Origin: UBA2279 sp041595875 | GTDB lineage: Bacteria; Actinomycetota; Coriobacteriia; Anaerosomatales; Anaerosomataceae | Length of the DNA: 34,679 nucleotides | Reading direction: 5' to 3' | Assembly (NCBI GenBank): GCA_041595875.1 | Contig: JBFHJN010000024.1 | Location: 1 to 34,679 of the forward strand | In this document: positions 6,488-14,745 of the stretch, piece after piece | Position numbering within the stretch: position 1 is the stretch's first letter | Layout of the letters: every line of letters starts with the position of its first letter | The notes under the pieces: model-generated | The model's input: only the letters and a program-made list of their open reading frames with translations | The model's database searches: none | Told to the model about the DNA's origin: nothing | Program-made: the position numbers and the translations under genes

Positions 6488-9415
6488 CTAGCGTCCCACC
6501 GGACGAAAGCGTTTGAGAAGGAGCGAGTTCGTCACGACGCTCACGCTTGAGAACGCCATCGCTGCGCCCGCGATCCAAGGCGCCCCGGACAAGATACCCA
6601 CTGCAGCCAACGGTATCCCCAATGTGTTGTAGCCCAAAGCCCATACGAAGTTGCCGCGTATCTTGCGCATCGTCGCGCGCGACAGCTGTATGGCGGTCAC
6701 CACGTCCCTCAGATCGTTGCGGATGAGGACGATGCCACCGGTCTCCATCGCCACATCGGTCCCGGCACCCATCGCGATGCCGACGTCGGCTTGCGCCAAT
6801 GCAGGCGTGTCGTTGATGCCATCGCCCACCATTGCGACCACGAGACCCTCCGCCTGCAGCGCCGCCACCTCCTCGGCCTTGTGCTCCGGAAGCACCTCGG
6901 CCAAGACGTGGTCGGGGGCGATACCCACCTGACGCGCGATGGCCTCGGCGGTCTTGCGGTTGTCACCGGTGACCATGTAGACCGACACACCCATTCGCTC
7001 AAGCAACACGACGGCCTCTGCAGAGCCACCTTTGACGGTATCGGCGACCGCGATCAGACCGGCGGCCTTCTGCGCACCGACTCCCACGATCATGACCGTC
7101 TTGCCTTCGGCCTCAAGCGTGGATATCCGATCCTCATATGGCGCCACATCAATGCCCTCGCGAGCCATCAACCTGCGGTTTCCCAAGACGACCCGCGTCC
7201 CGGAGACCGTGCCCTCAACACCATGACCGGGAACTGCCGAGAAGCCCTCCACGCCTTGGATGTCGACGCCTTCGTCCTGCGCGTGAGAGACGATAGCCTC
7301 GGCAAGAGGGTGCTCGCTGGACCGCTCCAATGCGGCCGCGAGTCCCAGGATGCGTCGCGTGTCATGACCGGCAAGCAGCTCGACGTCGGTGACCACAGGA
7401 CGACCGTGCGTCAGAGTCCCGGTCTTGTCGAAGATGATCGCATCAACGCGGTAGGAGGTCTCTAGCGCCTCACCGCTCTTGATGAGGACGCCGTTCTCGG
7501 CGCCCTTACCCGTCCCCACCATGATCGCGGTGGGGGTGGCCAGACCAAGAGCACAGGGGCATGCGATGACGACAGTGGCTGTTCCGGCCAGAAGCGCCGC
7601 GACGAACCAGCCGCTGGCCGCGGCGGCAGCCAGGATGGGCTCGAAGACGAGAGGCCACGCGGCAGGATCGGGCATGACGCCGAAGATCTTTGGGCCCAGG
7701 ACCATCCAGAACACGAACGTCAGCACAGCCACCGAGACCACCGCGGGCACGAACACCGCAGATATCCTGTCGGCGAATCTTTGAACCGGAGCTTTGGAAC
7801 CCTGAGCGTCCTCGACAAGCCTTACGATCTGCGCCAGCGCTGTGTCGGCTCCTACCTTCGTGGCGCGAAAACGGAAGCTGCCCAGCCCGTTGATCGTGGC
7901 GCCTATCACCTCATCGCCCACCTGCTTCTCAACAGGAATAGACTCCCCCGTGAGCATCGACTCATCGACCGACGACGAGCCTTGCGTCAGCACCCCGTCG
8001 ACCGGCACTTTATCGCCGGGTCGAACGATGACCAGGTCCCCTACGACGACCTGCTCGATAGGCAGGTCGACCTCGGCGCCCCCACGAAGAACGCGCGCTG
8101 TCTTGGCGGCCAGCCCCATGAGCTTCTTGATGGCGTCTGACGTCCTGCCCTTCGCTCTCGCCTCGAGGGACTTACCGAGAAGCACGAAGGTGATCAGTAG
8201 AGCCGATGTCTCATAGAACACCGGCTGATCATGCAGCCAGAAGGTGGCGGCCAGACTGTAGAGATAGGCGGCCGAAGTACCGATGGCGACAAGAGTGTCC
8301 ATGTTGCCCGCGCGCTGCTTGATGGCGTGCCAGAAACCACGGTAGTACTGAGCACCGGCGATGAACTGCACCGGAGTGGCCAAAGCCAGCATCAGCAGCT
8401 TGTGAACGAACATCACACCACGCTCGTCCGTGACTCCCCACAGTCCTGCAACCCACTCAGGAACCACCATCATGAAAGGTGGCACCATGGCGATCAGGAA
8501 GAGCGGGATAGCCAACGAAGCGCTGAAGACGAGAAGGTGCTTCTGGTGCCGCGCAAAAGCCTCCTGGGCCTCACGCTGGACGTCGTCGGGACCATCCAGA
8601 CCCGCTCGCTCCACGACCAGCGTGGCTGCATAGCCGGCTTGTTCGACCCCGACGATAAGCTCATCCGGCCCGATGATCGTCGGGTCGAACTCCACTACGG
8701 CCGTCTCGGCTGCAAGATTGACTTGCGCCGATGTGACGCCATCGAGTCTGCCTAGAACCTTCTCCACGATCTGGGCACAGGAAGCACACGTCATTCCCGT
8801 GATCGCAAGCGTGACCTTACCGACCTGCGCGGTGGTCTCAGCGTCCAGCGGCAAAGCACCGTATCCTGCATCAGCGACCGCCTGCACGATAGCGTCTCGA
8901 TCGATCATGGCCGGGTCGAAGCGGACGCGCAGCTTCTCGGCAGCGAGGTTCACGGCTGCCATGTCCACACCCTCGCGCTTCGAGAGGGTCTTCTCGATGA
9001 CGGCGGCACACGACGCGCACGTCATCCCTGTCACCGCGAACGAGACATCGTCCACCCGGTCCTCATGCGGCTCCGGTGTTGGCAACACCGGGCAGTCGGT
9101 CGCCTCACCGTCGTCACATGACTCCGGATCCGATGATGCGGTCGCATCGGCAGAAGGCTGCCCCGAGATCTCGACTTCTTCGACTGACTCCGCAGGCGAA
9201 TAGCCTGCCTGCGTCACAGCTTCTTGCAGGGCGGCCAGATCGAAGTCACGTGGATCGGCAACGACACTGAGGGTGCCACTCTCGGAATCGGCATCGATGT
9301 CGCTGGCCCAGCCGAGTTCCGACAGCTTCATGGACAGCAGCTTCTCGCACGAAGGACAGTGCATTCCGTCGACTGTTAGTGAGTAGCGGCGCCTATCTGA
9401 GATACCGTGCGACAT
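6488..9415 (-). CDS. copA: Cu(I)-exporting P1B-type ATPase with three metal-binding domains
   Basis: A 975-residue copper-translocating P-type ATPase that pumps Cu(I) out of the cytoplasm. Three N-terminal heavy-metal-associated domains carry CPSC (Cys20/Cys23) and CASC twice (Cys133/136 and Cys210/213); an acidic linker of about 45 residues separates the first from the others. The core has TGES (about 489-492), the transmembrane CPC motif (619-621), DKTGTLT with the phosphorylated Asp663, an HP motif (SSEHPLAEAI), GDGINDTPAL, and YN plus MAFSS in the last helices, the Cu(I)-specific signature. AGGAG lies 7 bases before the ATG. The gene ends a copper operon starting at 11745 and follows the cupredoxin gene by 10 bases. 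Confidence 0.97.
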   Translation of the reverse strand: MSHGISDRRRYSLTVDGMHCPSCEKLLSMKLSELGWASDIDADSESGTLSVVADPRDFDLAALQEAVTQAGYSPAESVEEVEISGQPSADATASSDPESCDDGEATDCPVLPTPEPHEDRVDDVSFAVTGMTCASCAAVIEKTLSKREGVDMAAVNLAAEKLRVRFDPAMIDRDAIVQAVADAGYGALPLDAETTAQVGKVTLAITGMTCASCAQIVEKVLGRLDGVTSAQVNLAAETAVVEFDPTIIGPDELIVGVEQAGYAATLVVERAGLDGPDDVQREAQEAFARHQKHLLVFSASLAIPLFLIAMVPPFMMVVPEWVAGLWGVTDERGVMFVHKLLMLALATPVQFIAGAQYYRGFWHAIKQRAGNMDTLVAIGTSAAYLYSLAATFWLHDQPVFYETSALLITFVLLGKSLEARAKGRTSDAIKKLMGLAAKTARVLRGGAEVDLPIEQVVVGDLVIVRPGDKVPVDGVLTQGSSSVDESMLTGESIPVEKQVGDEVIGATINGLGSFRFRATKVGADTALAQIVRLVEDAQGSKAPVQRFADRISAVFVPAVVSVAVLTFVFWMVLGPKIFGVMPDPAAWPLVFEPILAAAAASGWFVAALLAGTATVVIACPCALGLATPTAIMVGTGKGAENGVLIKSGEALETSYRVDAIIFDKTGTLTHGRPVVTDVELLAGHDTRRILGLAAALERSSEHPLAEAIVSHAQDEGVDIQGVEGFSAVPGHGVEGTVSGTRVVLGNRRLMAREGIDVAPYEDRISTLEAEGKTVMIVGVGAQKAAGLIAVADTVKGGSAEAVVLLERMGVSVYMVTGDNRKTAEAIARQVGIAPDHVLAEVLPEHKAEEVAALQAEGLVVAMVGDGINDTPALAQADVGIAMGAGTDVAMETGGIVLIRNDLRDVVTAIQLSRATMRKIRGNFVWALGYNTLGIPLAAVGILSGAPWIAGAAMAFSSVSVVTNSLLLKRFRPVGR

Positions 9416-9425
9416 CAGCTTTCTC

Positions 9426-9941
9426 CTATTTCACTACGAGCGAGCCGTAGACCATTCTCATCCCGCACGAGAACTCATAGATCCCGGGCTCCATGGCGGG
9501 AAGACTGATCGTGGTACCACCATTCCTGAGGTCCTCGAGGATCCCGAAGTCCTCAAACATCACCTCGGCCATACATCCGCTCCCCGTTCCGAAAACTATC
9601 TCTGCAGGCATCCCGGACTCCAGAGTGATCTGTGAGGGGTCGAAATAACCTTTCGAGACGTCCACGTCGATGCGCTGGACGTCACCTTCCACACGCGCCT
9701 CCCCCGTTGCTGCAGGGATATCCTCTCCATTGCCGCAGCAAATACCGTCGCAGGTGCTGGCAACATCCGCCGACACACCCTCCGGGGAGACTGCGGCGTC
9801 AGCAGGCTGCGAGGAGACAAACGCGAGTACTCCCACAAAGAGCAGGACAAGCGCCGCCAGAGCGACAAACACAATGCTCCATGTACTCCGGTTCGCAGCC
9901 GGCTCATCAAGACCGGGATCGTTCGTTTTGTTGGTATCCAT
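9426..9941 (-). CDS. Membrane-anchored cupredoxin-like protein with Cys/Met ligands
   Basis: A 171-residue protein with a cytoplasmic tail, one membrane anchor (about 22-44) and an extracytoplasmic cupredoxin-like domain (about 85-171). The expected copper loop reads FSCGMRMVYG (Cys159, Met161, Met163), and another cysteine sits at GCMAEV (Cys123). The His ligands of classical blue copper proteins are absent, which suggests Cu(I) binding or transfer rather than a type 1 electron-transfer site. Between anchor and domain is an extra cysteine cluster, CDGICCGNG (Cys64/68/69). The domain resembles the C-terminal domain of the TauE-like protein encoded at 10237-11379, so the two are paralogues. 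It lies between copZ and copA, so delivery of copper to or from CopA is likely. Confidence 0.85.
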   Translation of the reverse strand: MDTNKTNDPGLDEPAANRSTWSIVFVALAALVLLFVGVLAFVSSQPADAAVSPEGVSADVASTCDGICCGNGEDIPAATGEARVEGDVQRIDVDVSKGYFDPSQITLESGMPAEIVFGTGSGCMAEVMFEDFGILEDLRNGGTTISLPAMEPGIYEFSCGMRMVYGSLVVK

Positions 9942-9970
9942 AGCAGGTAGATCCCTTCAATCGGTGTGCG

Positions 9971-10198
9971 TCAGCCAGCCAGCGGCTTGGCCCCGTAGCC
10001 AGCCTTCACTATCTCGCCGACGATATCGTCATCGCTTAGCTTCTCCGGGTCGAATCGGACGGTGGTTATCCCACTACGATGATCGACATCGGCAGACTCC
10101 ATGCCATCAAGGTCGGTCAGGCTCATCTTGATAAGCATCGAGCATGACGGGCAATGCATGCCCGTCGTCTCAAAACGCCTGGTGATCTTCTCGGCCAT
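9971..10198 (-). CDS. copZ: CopZ-type copper chaperone (HMA domain)
   Basis: A 75-residue stand-alone heavy-metal-associated domain with the metal motif MHCPSC (Cys16/Cys19). Such proteins carry Cu(I) in the cytoplasm and hand it to CopA. A perfect AAGGAG six bases upstream fixes the ATG at 10198; the reading frame stays open further upstream but that part is not protein-like. The motif and the spacing to VRFDP match the first HMA domain of CopA better than its second and third, which carry MTCASC. It sits 38 bases after the TauE-cupredoxin gene and 29 bases before the cupredoxin gene. Confidence 0.93.
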   Translation of the reverse strand: MAEKITRRFETTGMHCPSCSMLIKMSLTDLDGMESADVDHRSGITTVRFDPEKLSDDDIVGEIVKAGYGAKPLAG

Positions 10199-10236
10199 CT
10201 GAAACTCCTTAGCAGCGTCAACACGAACGATTCTGA

Positions 10237-11379
10237 CTACTTCGTAACTCCGCCCAGCCGGCGTCGGAACACATACAGCAAGACTCCCAGAACCCCTGCA
10301 CCCGCCACTGCCGCGACCAGGGGTCCGGTGCCGCTTGTAGCGCCTCCCACCACCAACTGGCCCGACATCATGCCCATACCGCATGTAAGCGTATACGTAC
10401 CCTCAGGCGTTGGAGGCAACTCGACCGGCGTCACAGCAAACGCCCCGACGTCTTGCAAGACACCGAGTTGCGGCAACGCGATCTGCTCGGAACATGCATT
10501 GCCCTCCTGGCGATCCACCAGTATCCTCACCGGCCTGTCAGCCGGGATATTGAGGACCTCGGGCTCGAAGCGCGTGTTACGGATGGTCAGCTTCACCTCG
10601 GCGATGCCGTCGGCACCAACGACATAGCCATCGCTTTGCGATGTCTCCGCGCCTGTAGCCGTCCGTGCGACCGATTGAAAAGTGACCGGAGAGCCCACGA
10701 GCATGGCTCCGCGATTCAGGATGACGAGTCCGAAGACCATCACCACCAGTGCTGCGACAACAAGCATCCTTCGCTTGAACGCGCCGCTCAGGGCGGAAGT
10801 GGCCACGCCGAAGACCAGCATGAGCGGCGCCGTCCCGAGACCGAAAGCGAACATCAGCACAGCACCCTCAAGCGGTGATGGCGCACTCAGGGCACCTGCC
10901 TGTGCAGCGATCAGGGGTGCGCAGGGCATCAGTCCGGTGAGCAGGCCGAACGTGATAGGCGTACCCAGCCCGACGTCGCCTTCGGCAACCTCCCGGATGG
11001 CTTTGCGCCGGTTCTTTGTCAACGCGCTCACAAGGAACTGCGGCGGGCGCGGCGTCAATCGCCGCAGCGCCGGGAACGCCCCTGTCATGGTGAGTCCCAG
11101 AAGCACCATGTAGACACCCGCGACCACCATGATCCAGTTACGTATCCCGGTGATGTCCAACGCGGAACCGGCAAGCGAGGCCAGAGCGCTGAGCAGGACC
11201 GCTACCAGCATGTAGCTGATGATCTTCGCGGACTGATACGCCAGATGTGGCTTCAAACGCTGCGGAATCGTGCCGACGTCTTCACCCTTCACGGCATACG
11301 TCAACACAAGTCCACCGCACATTGCCACACAGTGGACACTCGTTGCTAACCCTAAGAGCAGATAGGACCAGGTATTCAA
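10237..11379 (-). CDS. TauE/SafE-like (DsbD_2-type) membrane protein fused to a cupredoxin domain
   Basis: A 380-residue fusion. Residues about 1-225 form a six-helix membrane domain of the sulfite exporter TauE/SafE / cytochrome biogenesis-like family with HCVAMCGG (Cys17/Cys21) and LTGLMPCAPLIAAQ (Cys153), both conserved near the helices in related copper and thiol transporters. Residues about 255-345 are a cupredoxin-like domain with ACSEQ (Cys296) and LTCGMGMMSG (Cys333, Met335/337/338), again without His ligands. A last helix (352-370) followed by FRRR re-anchors the domain. Translation starts at TTG, supported by AAGGGG six bases upstream. Its place among copZ, cupredoxin and copA genes indicates copper or thiol handling at the membrane rather than sulfite export. 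Confidence 0.88.
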   Translation of the reverse strand: MNTWSYLLLGLATSVHCVAMCGGLVLTYAVKGEDVGTIPQRLKPHLAYQSAKIISYMLVAVLLSALASLAGSALDITGIRNWIMVVAGVYMVLLGLTMTGAFPALRRLTPRPPQFLVSALTKNRRKAIREVAEGDVGLGTPITFGLLTGLMPCAPLIAAQAGALSAPSPLEGAVLMFAFGLGTAPLMLVFGVATSALSGAFKRRMLVVAALVVMVFGLVILNRGAMLVGSPVTFQSVARTATGAETSQSDGYVVGADGIAEVKLTIRNTRFEPEVLNIPADRPVRILVDRQEGNACSEQIALPQLGVLQDVGAFAVTPVELPPTPEGTYTLTCGMGMMSGQLVVGGATSGTGPLVAAVAGAGVLGVLLYVFRRRLGGVTK

Positions 11380-11397
11380 CAGATACCCCTTCGTTGG

Positions 11398-11745
11398 TTA
11401 TCTTTGTGGAGCGGGGTCGCTGGTATTCGAAGTCGGGGTCAAGTCCAGCATCACACCACAGTGCGGGCACAGGCGCCACTCGCACAGGACGTCACCGCCG
11501 CATGATGGACAGGGCACCGCAGCAGACGAGCCGGGCCTGTCGCTCCCGGATTCCTGACCCAGAAGCACCCAGGCCAGGCCACCTATGATCGAGGCGGCGA
11601 GCAATAGCGCCATCCAGCCGTACGCAGTGGTACCGGTGCATCCCGAGAAACCCGACTCGGCGTTGACCAGAAGGAGCAGACCTACCATGAGGCCTGCAGC
11701 GACGAGCAGACTCACTACAGTGAGCAGTAATCTCCTCGTGCGCAT
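11398..11745 (-). CDS. Two-helix membrane protein with C-terminal zinc ribbon
   Basis: A 115-residue protein with two predicted membrane helices (about 5-28 and 42-63) and a C-terminal zinc-ribbon motif CPSC-x10-CPHC (Cys79/82 and 93/96), plus Cys88 and an extracytoplasmic-side Cys36. I do not recognise a named family. It is the first gene after the sigma-54 promoter at 11790-11805 and ends 18 bases before the TauE-cupredoxin gene, so it is the lead gene of the copper operon. The ribbon could hold zinc structurally or act as a soft-metal site. The ATG at 11745 has an indifferent ribosome site, so the exact start is less certain than the gene. Confidence 0.8.
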   Translation of the reverse strand: MRTRRLLLTVVSLLVAAGLMVGLLLLVNAESGFSGCTGTTAYGWMALLLAASIIGGLAWVLLGQESGSDRPGSSAAVPCPSCGGDVLCEWRLCPHCGVMLDLTPTSNTSDPAPQR

Positions 11746-11789
11746 CCTCGCCGTCCATTCCTTGTGGGTCGGTGCCGACGCATATGAAT

Positions 11790-11805
11790 TGCAAGGGCTG
11801 TGCCA
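11790..11805 (-). promoter_or_regulatory. Sigma-54 promoter of the copper operon
   Basis: On the minus strand the sequence reads TGGCAC (11805-11800), five bases AGCCC, then TTGCA (11794-11790). This matches the sigma-54 consensus TGGCAC-N5-TTGC(A/T) at every conserved base, with the required ten bases between GG (-24) and GC (-12). Transcription should begin near 11778, about 34 bases before the zinc-ribbon gene. The genes for RpoN and an NtrC-type activator lie immediately upstream. Confidence 0.85.
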
Positions 11806-11825
11806 ACGGTAAGGTACCCCGTCAG

Positions 11826-11869
11826 CTGTAGCAGGCGGAATCTCGCGTCAGCGATCGTCCGCGCTACAG
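11826..11869. repeat. Inverted repeat upstream of the sigma-54 promoter
   Basis: CTGTAGC (11826-11832) and GCTACAG (11863-11869) are exact inverted copies 30 bases apart, the second overlapping the stop codon of the activator gene. They start about 21 bases upstream of the -24 element. They could be an activator site or simply the stem of a weak terminator for the regulator operon. Confidence 0.4.
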
Positions 11870-13213
11870 ACCGTACTTCTCCATGCGGGCTTCGAGCGTC
11901 TTTGTGGTGAGACCCAGCAGCTTCGCGGCCTTCGGAACCGCACCACCGGCGCGATCCAGGGCCTGTTTGACGAGGTCGAGCTCGACCTCCTCCAGATCCA
12001 GTCCGCCTTCGGGGAGAATGAAGCAGCGGGCGCCAAGGTCGCATGTACGCACTCCGGCCCTCACCTCCGCTGGTAGGTCCTCTACACCGATGGACTCTCC
12101 CTGGGCGAGGATCGCGATCCGCTCGATCGTGTTCTCAAGTTCACGGATGTTGCCCGGCCATTGGTAATCGACAAGCAGCTGCATGGCCTCGGGTGTGATT
12201 GTCTTGTCCTTCACGTTGAACTTCTCAAGGAAGTGCGCGACCAGGAGCGGCACATCTGACTTCCTCTGCCTCAGCGGCGGCAAGGACACAGGCACGACAC
12301 TGAGCCTGTAGAACAGGTCTTCTCGGAACGAACCGTCAGCGATCAGCTGCTGCAGATCTTGGTTGGTGGCTGCGACAACGCGCACATCGACCTCGATGGA
12401 CCGGGTCCCGCCGAGACGCTCGAACGTGCGCTCCTGCAGCACCCGCAAGAGCTTCACCTGCACGGCGGGAGAGATGTCTCCGATCTCGTCGAGGAACAGC
12501 GTGCCGCCGTTCGCCATCTCGAAGCGGCCGGGCTTGGCCGTCATGGCGCCGGTGAAGGCCCCCTTCTCGTAACCGAACAGCTCGCTCTCAAGCAGTGTCT
12601 CCGGAAGCGCACCGGCGCTGACAGAGATGAACGGCTTGTCGGCGCGGTCGGACAGACGGTGCAGCGCCCGCGCCACCAGCTCCTTCCCGGTTCCGGATTC
12701 ACCGTAGATGATCGTGGTAGCGACCGTGGGCGCCACCTTGCGCACGGTCTCCAGAACGCTGAGCGTCGCCGGGTCCTGTGCCACGATGCCTTCGATGTCG
12801 TAGTCTTTGTCCAGCTCCTCACGCAAGCGCGAGACCTCGGCAGCCAGTTCGCTCATCTTCAGCGCCTTTTCGATGCTGATCTTGAGTTCGTCCAGATCGA
12901 ACGGCTTTGTGAGGTACTCGCTGGAACCGGCCTTCATGGCCTCGACGGCCGTCTGGACGTTCCCATGCGCGGTGAGCATGATCACCGGGAACGTATACCC
13001 TTTGGCCCGCAGGCGCCGCAGGACCTCCATACCGTCCGGAGCAGGCATCTTGTGGTCGAGGATCATGATATCGGGAAGCATCTCGGCGACCGAAGAAAGG
13101 GCTTCTTTGCCGTCGCATGCCGTTACGACCTCGTAGCCCTCGGCTTCAAGGGACTGTCCGAGAACCCAGCGCATGTTCTTCTCATCGTCCGCGATAAGGA
13201 CTCTCTTCTTCAC
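11864..13213 (-). CDS. NtrC-family sigma-54-dependent response regulator
   Basis: A 449-residue enhancer-binding protein: receiver domain (about 1-120, phospho-acceptor Asp53 in MILDHKMP), AAA+ domain (about 143-375) with Walker A GESGTGKE (171-178), GAFTGA (218-223, the loop that contacts sigma-54) and Walker B LFLDEIGD (239-246), and a Fis-type helix-turn-helix (about 405-449). It is therefore competent to activate sigma-54 promoters. Between AAA+ and DNA-binding domains is an unusual CDLGARC (Cys391/Cys397), two of its three cysteines. It starts at GTG, overlapping the kinase stop codon (GTGA), with GGGAG nine bases upstream. The likely target is the promoter at 11790-11805 just past its stop codon. 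Confidence 0.95.
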   Translation of the reverse strand: MKKRVLIADDEKNMRWVLGQSLEAEGYEVVTACDGKEALSSVAEMLPDIMILDHKMPAPDGMEVLRRLRAKGYTFPVIMLTAHGNVQTAVEAMKAGSSEYLTKPFDLDELKISIEKALKMSELAAEVSRLREELDKDYDIEGIVAQDPATLSVLETVRKVAPTVATTIIYGESGTGKELVARALHRLSDRADKPFISVSAGALPETLLESELFGYEKGAFTGAMTAKPGRFEMANGGTLFLDEIGDISPAVQVKLLRVLQERTFERLGGTRSIEVDVRVVAATNQDLQQLIADGSFREDLFYRLSVVPVSLPPLRQRKSDVPLLVAHFLEKFNVKDKTITPEAMQLLVDYQWPGNIRELENTIERIAILAQGESIGVEDLPAEVRAGVRTCDLGARCFILPEGGLDLEEVELDLVKQALDRAGGAVPKAAKLLGLTTKTLEARMEKYGL

Positions 13214-14745
13214 CGACTCACACTCCCATCCTGAGAGACTGGCAGCGAGACCGTGAACCGCGTCCCCGTTCCAGGCTCGCTCGCCACTTCGATATGCCCG
13301 TTATGGTCGTCGACGATCCTATGTACCATGGTAAGCCCAAGCCCGGTACCGGCATCACGCGTGGAGTAGAACGGGTCGAACACCTTCGAGAGGTCCTCTG
13401 TGTCGATCCCCGGACCATCGTCGATGATGCTCACCGAGACAAAGGCATCGTCTGTATCGACCTTCACTCGAATCGTCCCTCCGGTGTCCTCCATAGCCTG
13501 GACCGCGTTGGAGATCAGATTGACGAACACCTGCTTGAGCTGGTCCGCATCCGCGATCACATCAGGTAGCCGCTCAGGATACTGCTCCTCGATCTGCACA
13601 TGCGACTGGCTGGCGAAGCGACGGGTGAACAGCACCACATCGGAGAGCACGTCCGTCACGGCTGTCGCCATCAGAGTGGGCCTGGACGGTCTTCCGAAGT
13701 CAAGGAGCGCCTTGATGACTCTATCGAGACGATCGATCTCCTGCTTGATGACAGACGCAGCCTCACTGGTCCTCAAGGGACCCGAATCCGGGTCTTCCAG
13801 CAGCTGTACCGAAGCCCTGATGATGCCGAGTGGATTGCGGACCTCATGCGCCACACCCGCCGTAAGCTCGCCCATTGCCGCCAGTCGGTCGGCCCTTATG
13901 AGCTGATCGGTCAACGCCTTGACCTCAGAGACGTCCTCCAGCGTCACGACAGCTCCCAGTATCCTGCCGTCGATATCCCGCATACGAGATGTCGACAGCT
14001 GAACGTGTAGTGTCCGACCCGCGCGAGAGACCATGCGCACATCGCGGACCATACGGGGCAATCGTCCCTCCAGCACCTTGGCGACGTCTTGGTCCAGACC
14101 GCCGTCATCAGAGAACAGCATGCCTATCCTCCGGGGCACCATATCCACCTCGCGCATCCCGAGCATGCGTTCGGCGGCAGGGTTGGCCGTGGCTACAGAA
14201 CCGTCCGGACCAACGGTGATAACGCCGGACGTGATCGAGCGCAGGATCGACTGCGTGTAATCCTGGATGTTGATCAGCTGAATGGCGCGCTCTTCAAGCT
14301 TGCGATATGCGTCCTCAAGCTGGCTGCTGACCTGTCGGAGATCGGCCGTCTTCACTTCCTCCAAGTCACGAAGCCAGCCGAACAAGGAACCCACAGCGAT
14401 GTACATCACGATCTCGTACAGATTGTCGATGTTCGCACCGAACAGTCCACCCAAGGACAGCTGCGCGTGCGGAGCAAACAACAGGCTGGCTGCCAGCGCG
14501 GTGATCAGGCCGCCCCGCCGGCCGAAGACGAATCCCGCGTACATGATGGGCAGGTAGTACAAGCGGCGATACAGCATATGCATGCTCATAGCGCCGGGAC
14601 TCGTGTTGGTGAACAGATGCAACACGGTGATGACACCGAGCAAGATCACGATCAGGGCGACATCCCGAACGATGCTCCCGGAGCGCTCTTTCGGGGCCTC
14701 GCTGTGGGGGATCTGCGGAGGAAGAACGCGGCCGCCCTGCGTCAT
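13210..14745 (-). CDS. Membrane histidine kinase (PAS, HisKA, HATPase), partner of the NtrC-type regulator
   Basis: A 511-residue sensor kinase. The N-terminal third holds about four membrane helices (28-125) with no large extracytoplasmic domain, then a coiled coil, a PAS domain (about 160-275), a HisKA domain with GVAHEVRNPLG (His300) and a HATPase domain with N, G1 (DDGPGID) and G2 (GTGLGL) boxes. The short loop after the first helix contains MSMHM (residues 53-57), a possible soft-metal ligand cluster. The ATG at 14745 overlaps the rpoN stop codon (ATGA); a TTG at 14763 is the alternative. Overlap with both neighbours shows that it signals to the regulator encoded next. Confidence 0.95.
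   Translation of the reverse strand: MTQGGRVLPPQIPHSEAPKERSGSIVRDVALIVILLGVITVLHLFTNTSPGAMSMHMLYRRLYYLPIMYAGFVFGRRGGLITALAASLLFAPHAQLSLGGLFGANIDNLYEIVMYIAVGSLFGWLRDLEEVKTADLRQVSSQLEDAYRKLEERAIQLINIQDYTQSILRSITSGVITVGPDGSVATANPAAERMLGMREVDMVPRRIGMLFSDDGGLDQDVAKVLEGRLPRMVRDVRMVSRAGRTLHVQLSTSRMRDIDGRILGAVVTLEDVSEVKALTDQLIRADRLAAMGELTAGVAHEVRNPLGIIRASVQLLEDPDSGPLRTSEAASVIKQEIDRLDRVIKALLDFGRPSRPTLMATAVTDVLSDVVLFTRRFASQSHVQIEEQYPERLPDVIADADQLKQVFVNLISNAVQAMEDTGGTIRVKVDTDDAFVSVSIIDDGPGIDTEDLSKVFDPFYSTRDAGTGLGLTMVHRIVDDHNGHIEVASEPGTGTRFTVSLPVSQDGSVSR

Noticed and set aside
11806..11822. Imperfect GGTA/TACC dyad touching the -24 element
   Set aside because: Arms are only four bases and pairing needs an insertion; too weak to call next to the clear sigma-54 promoter.
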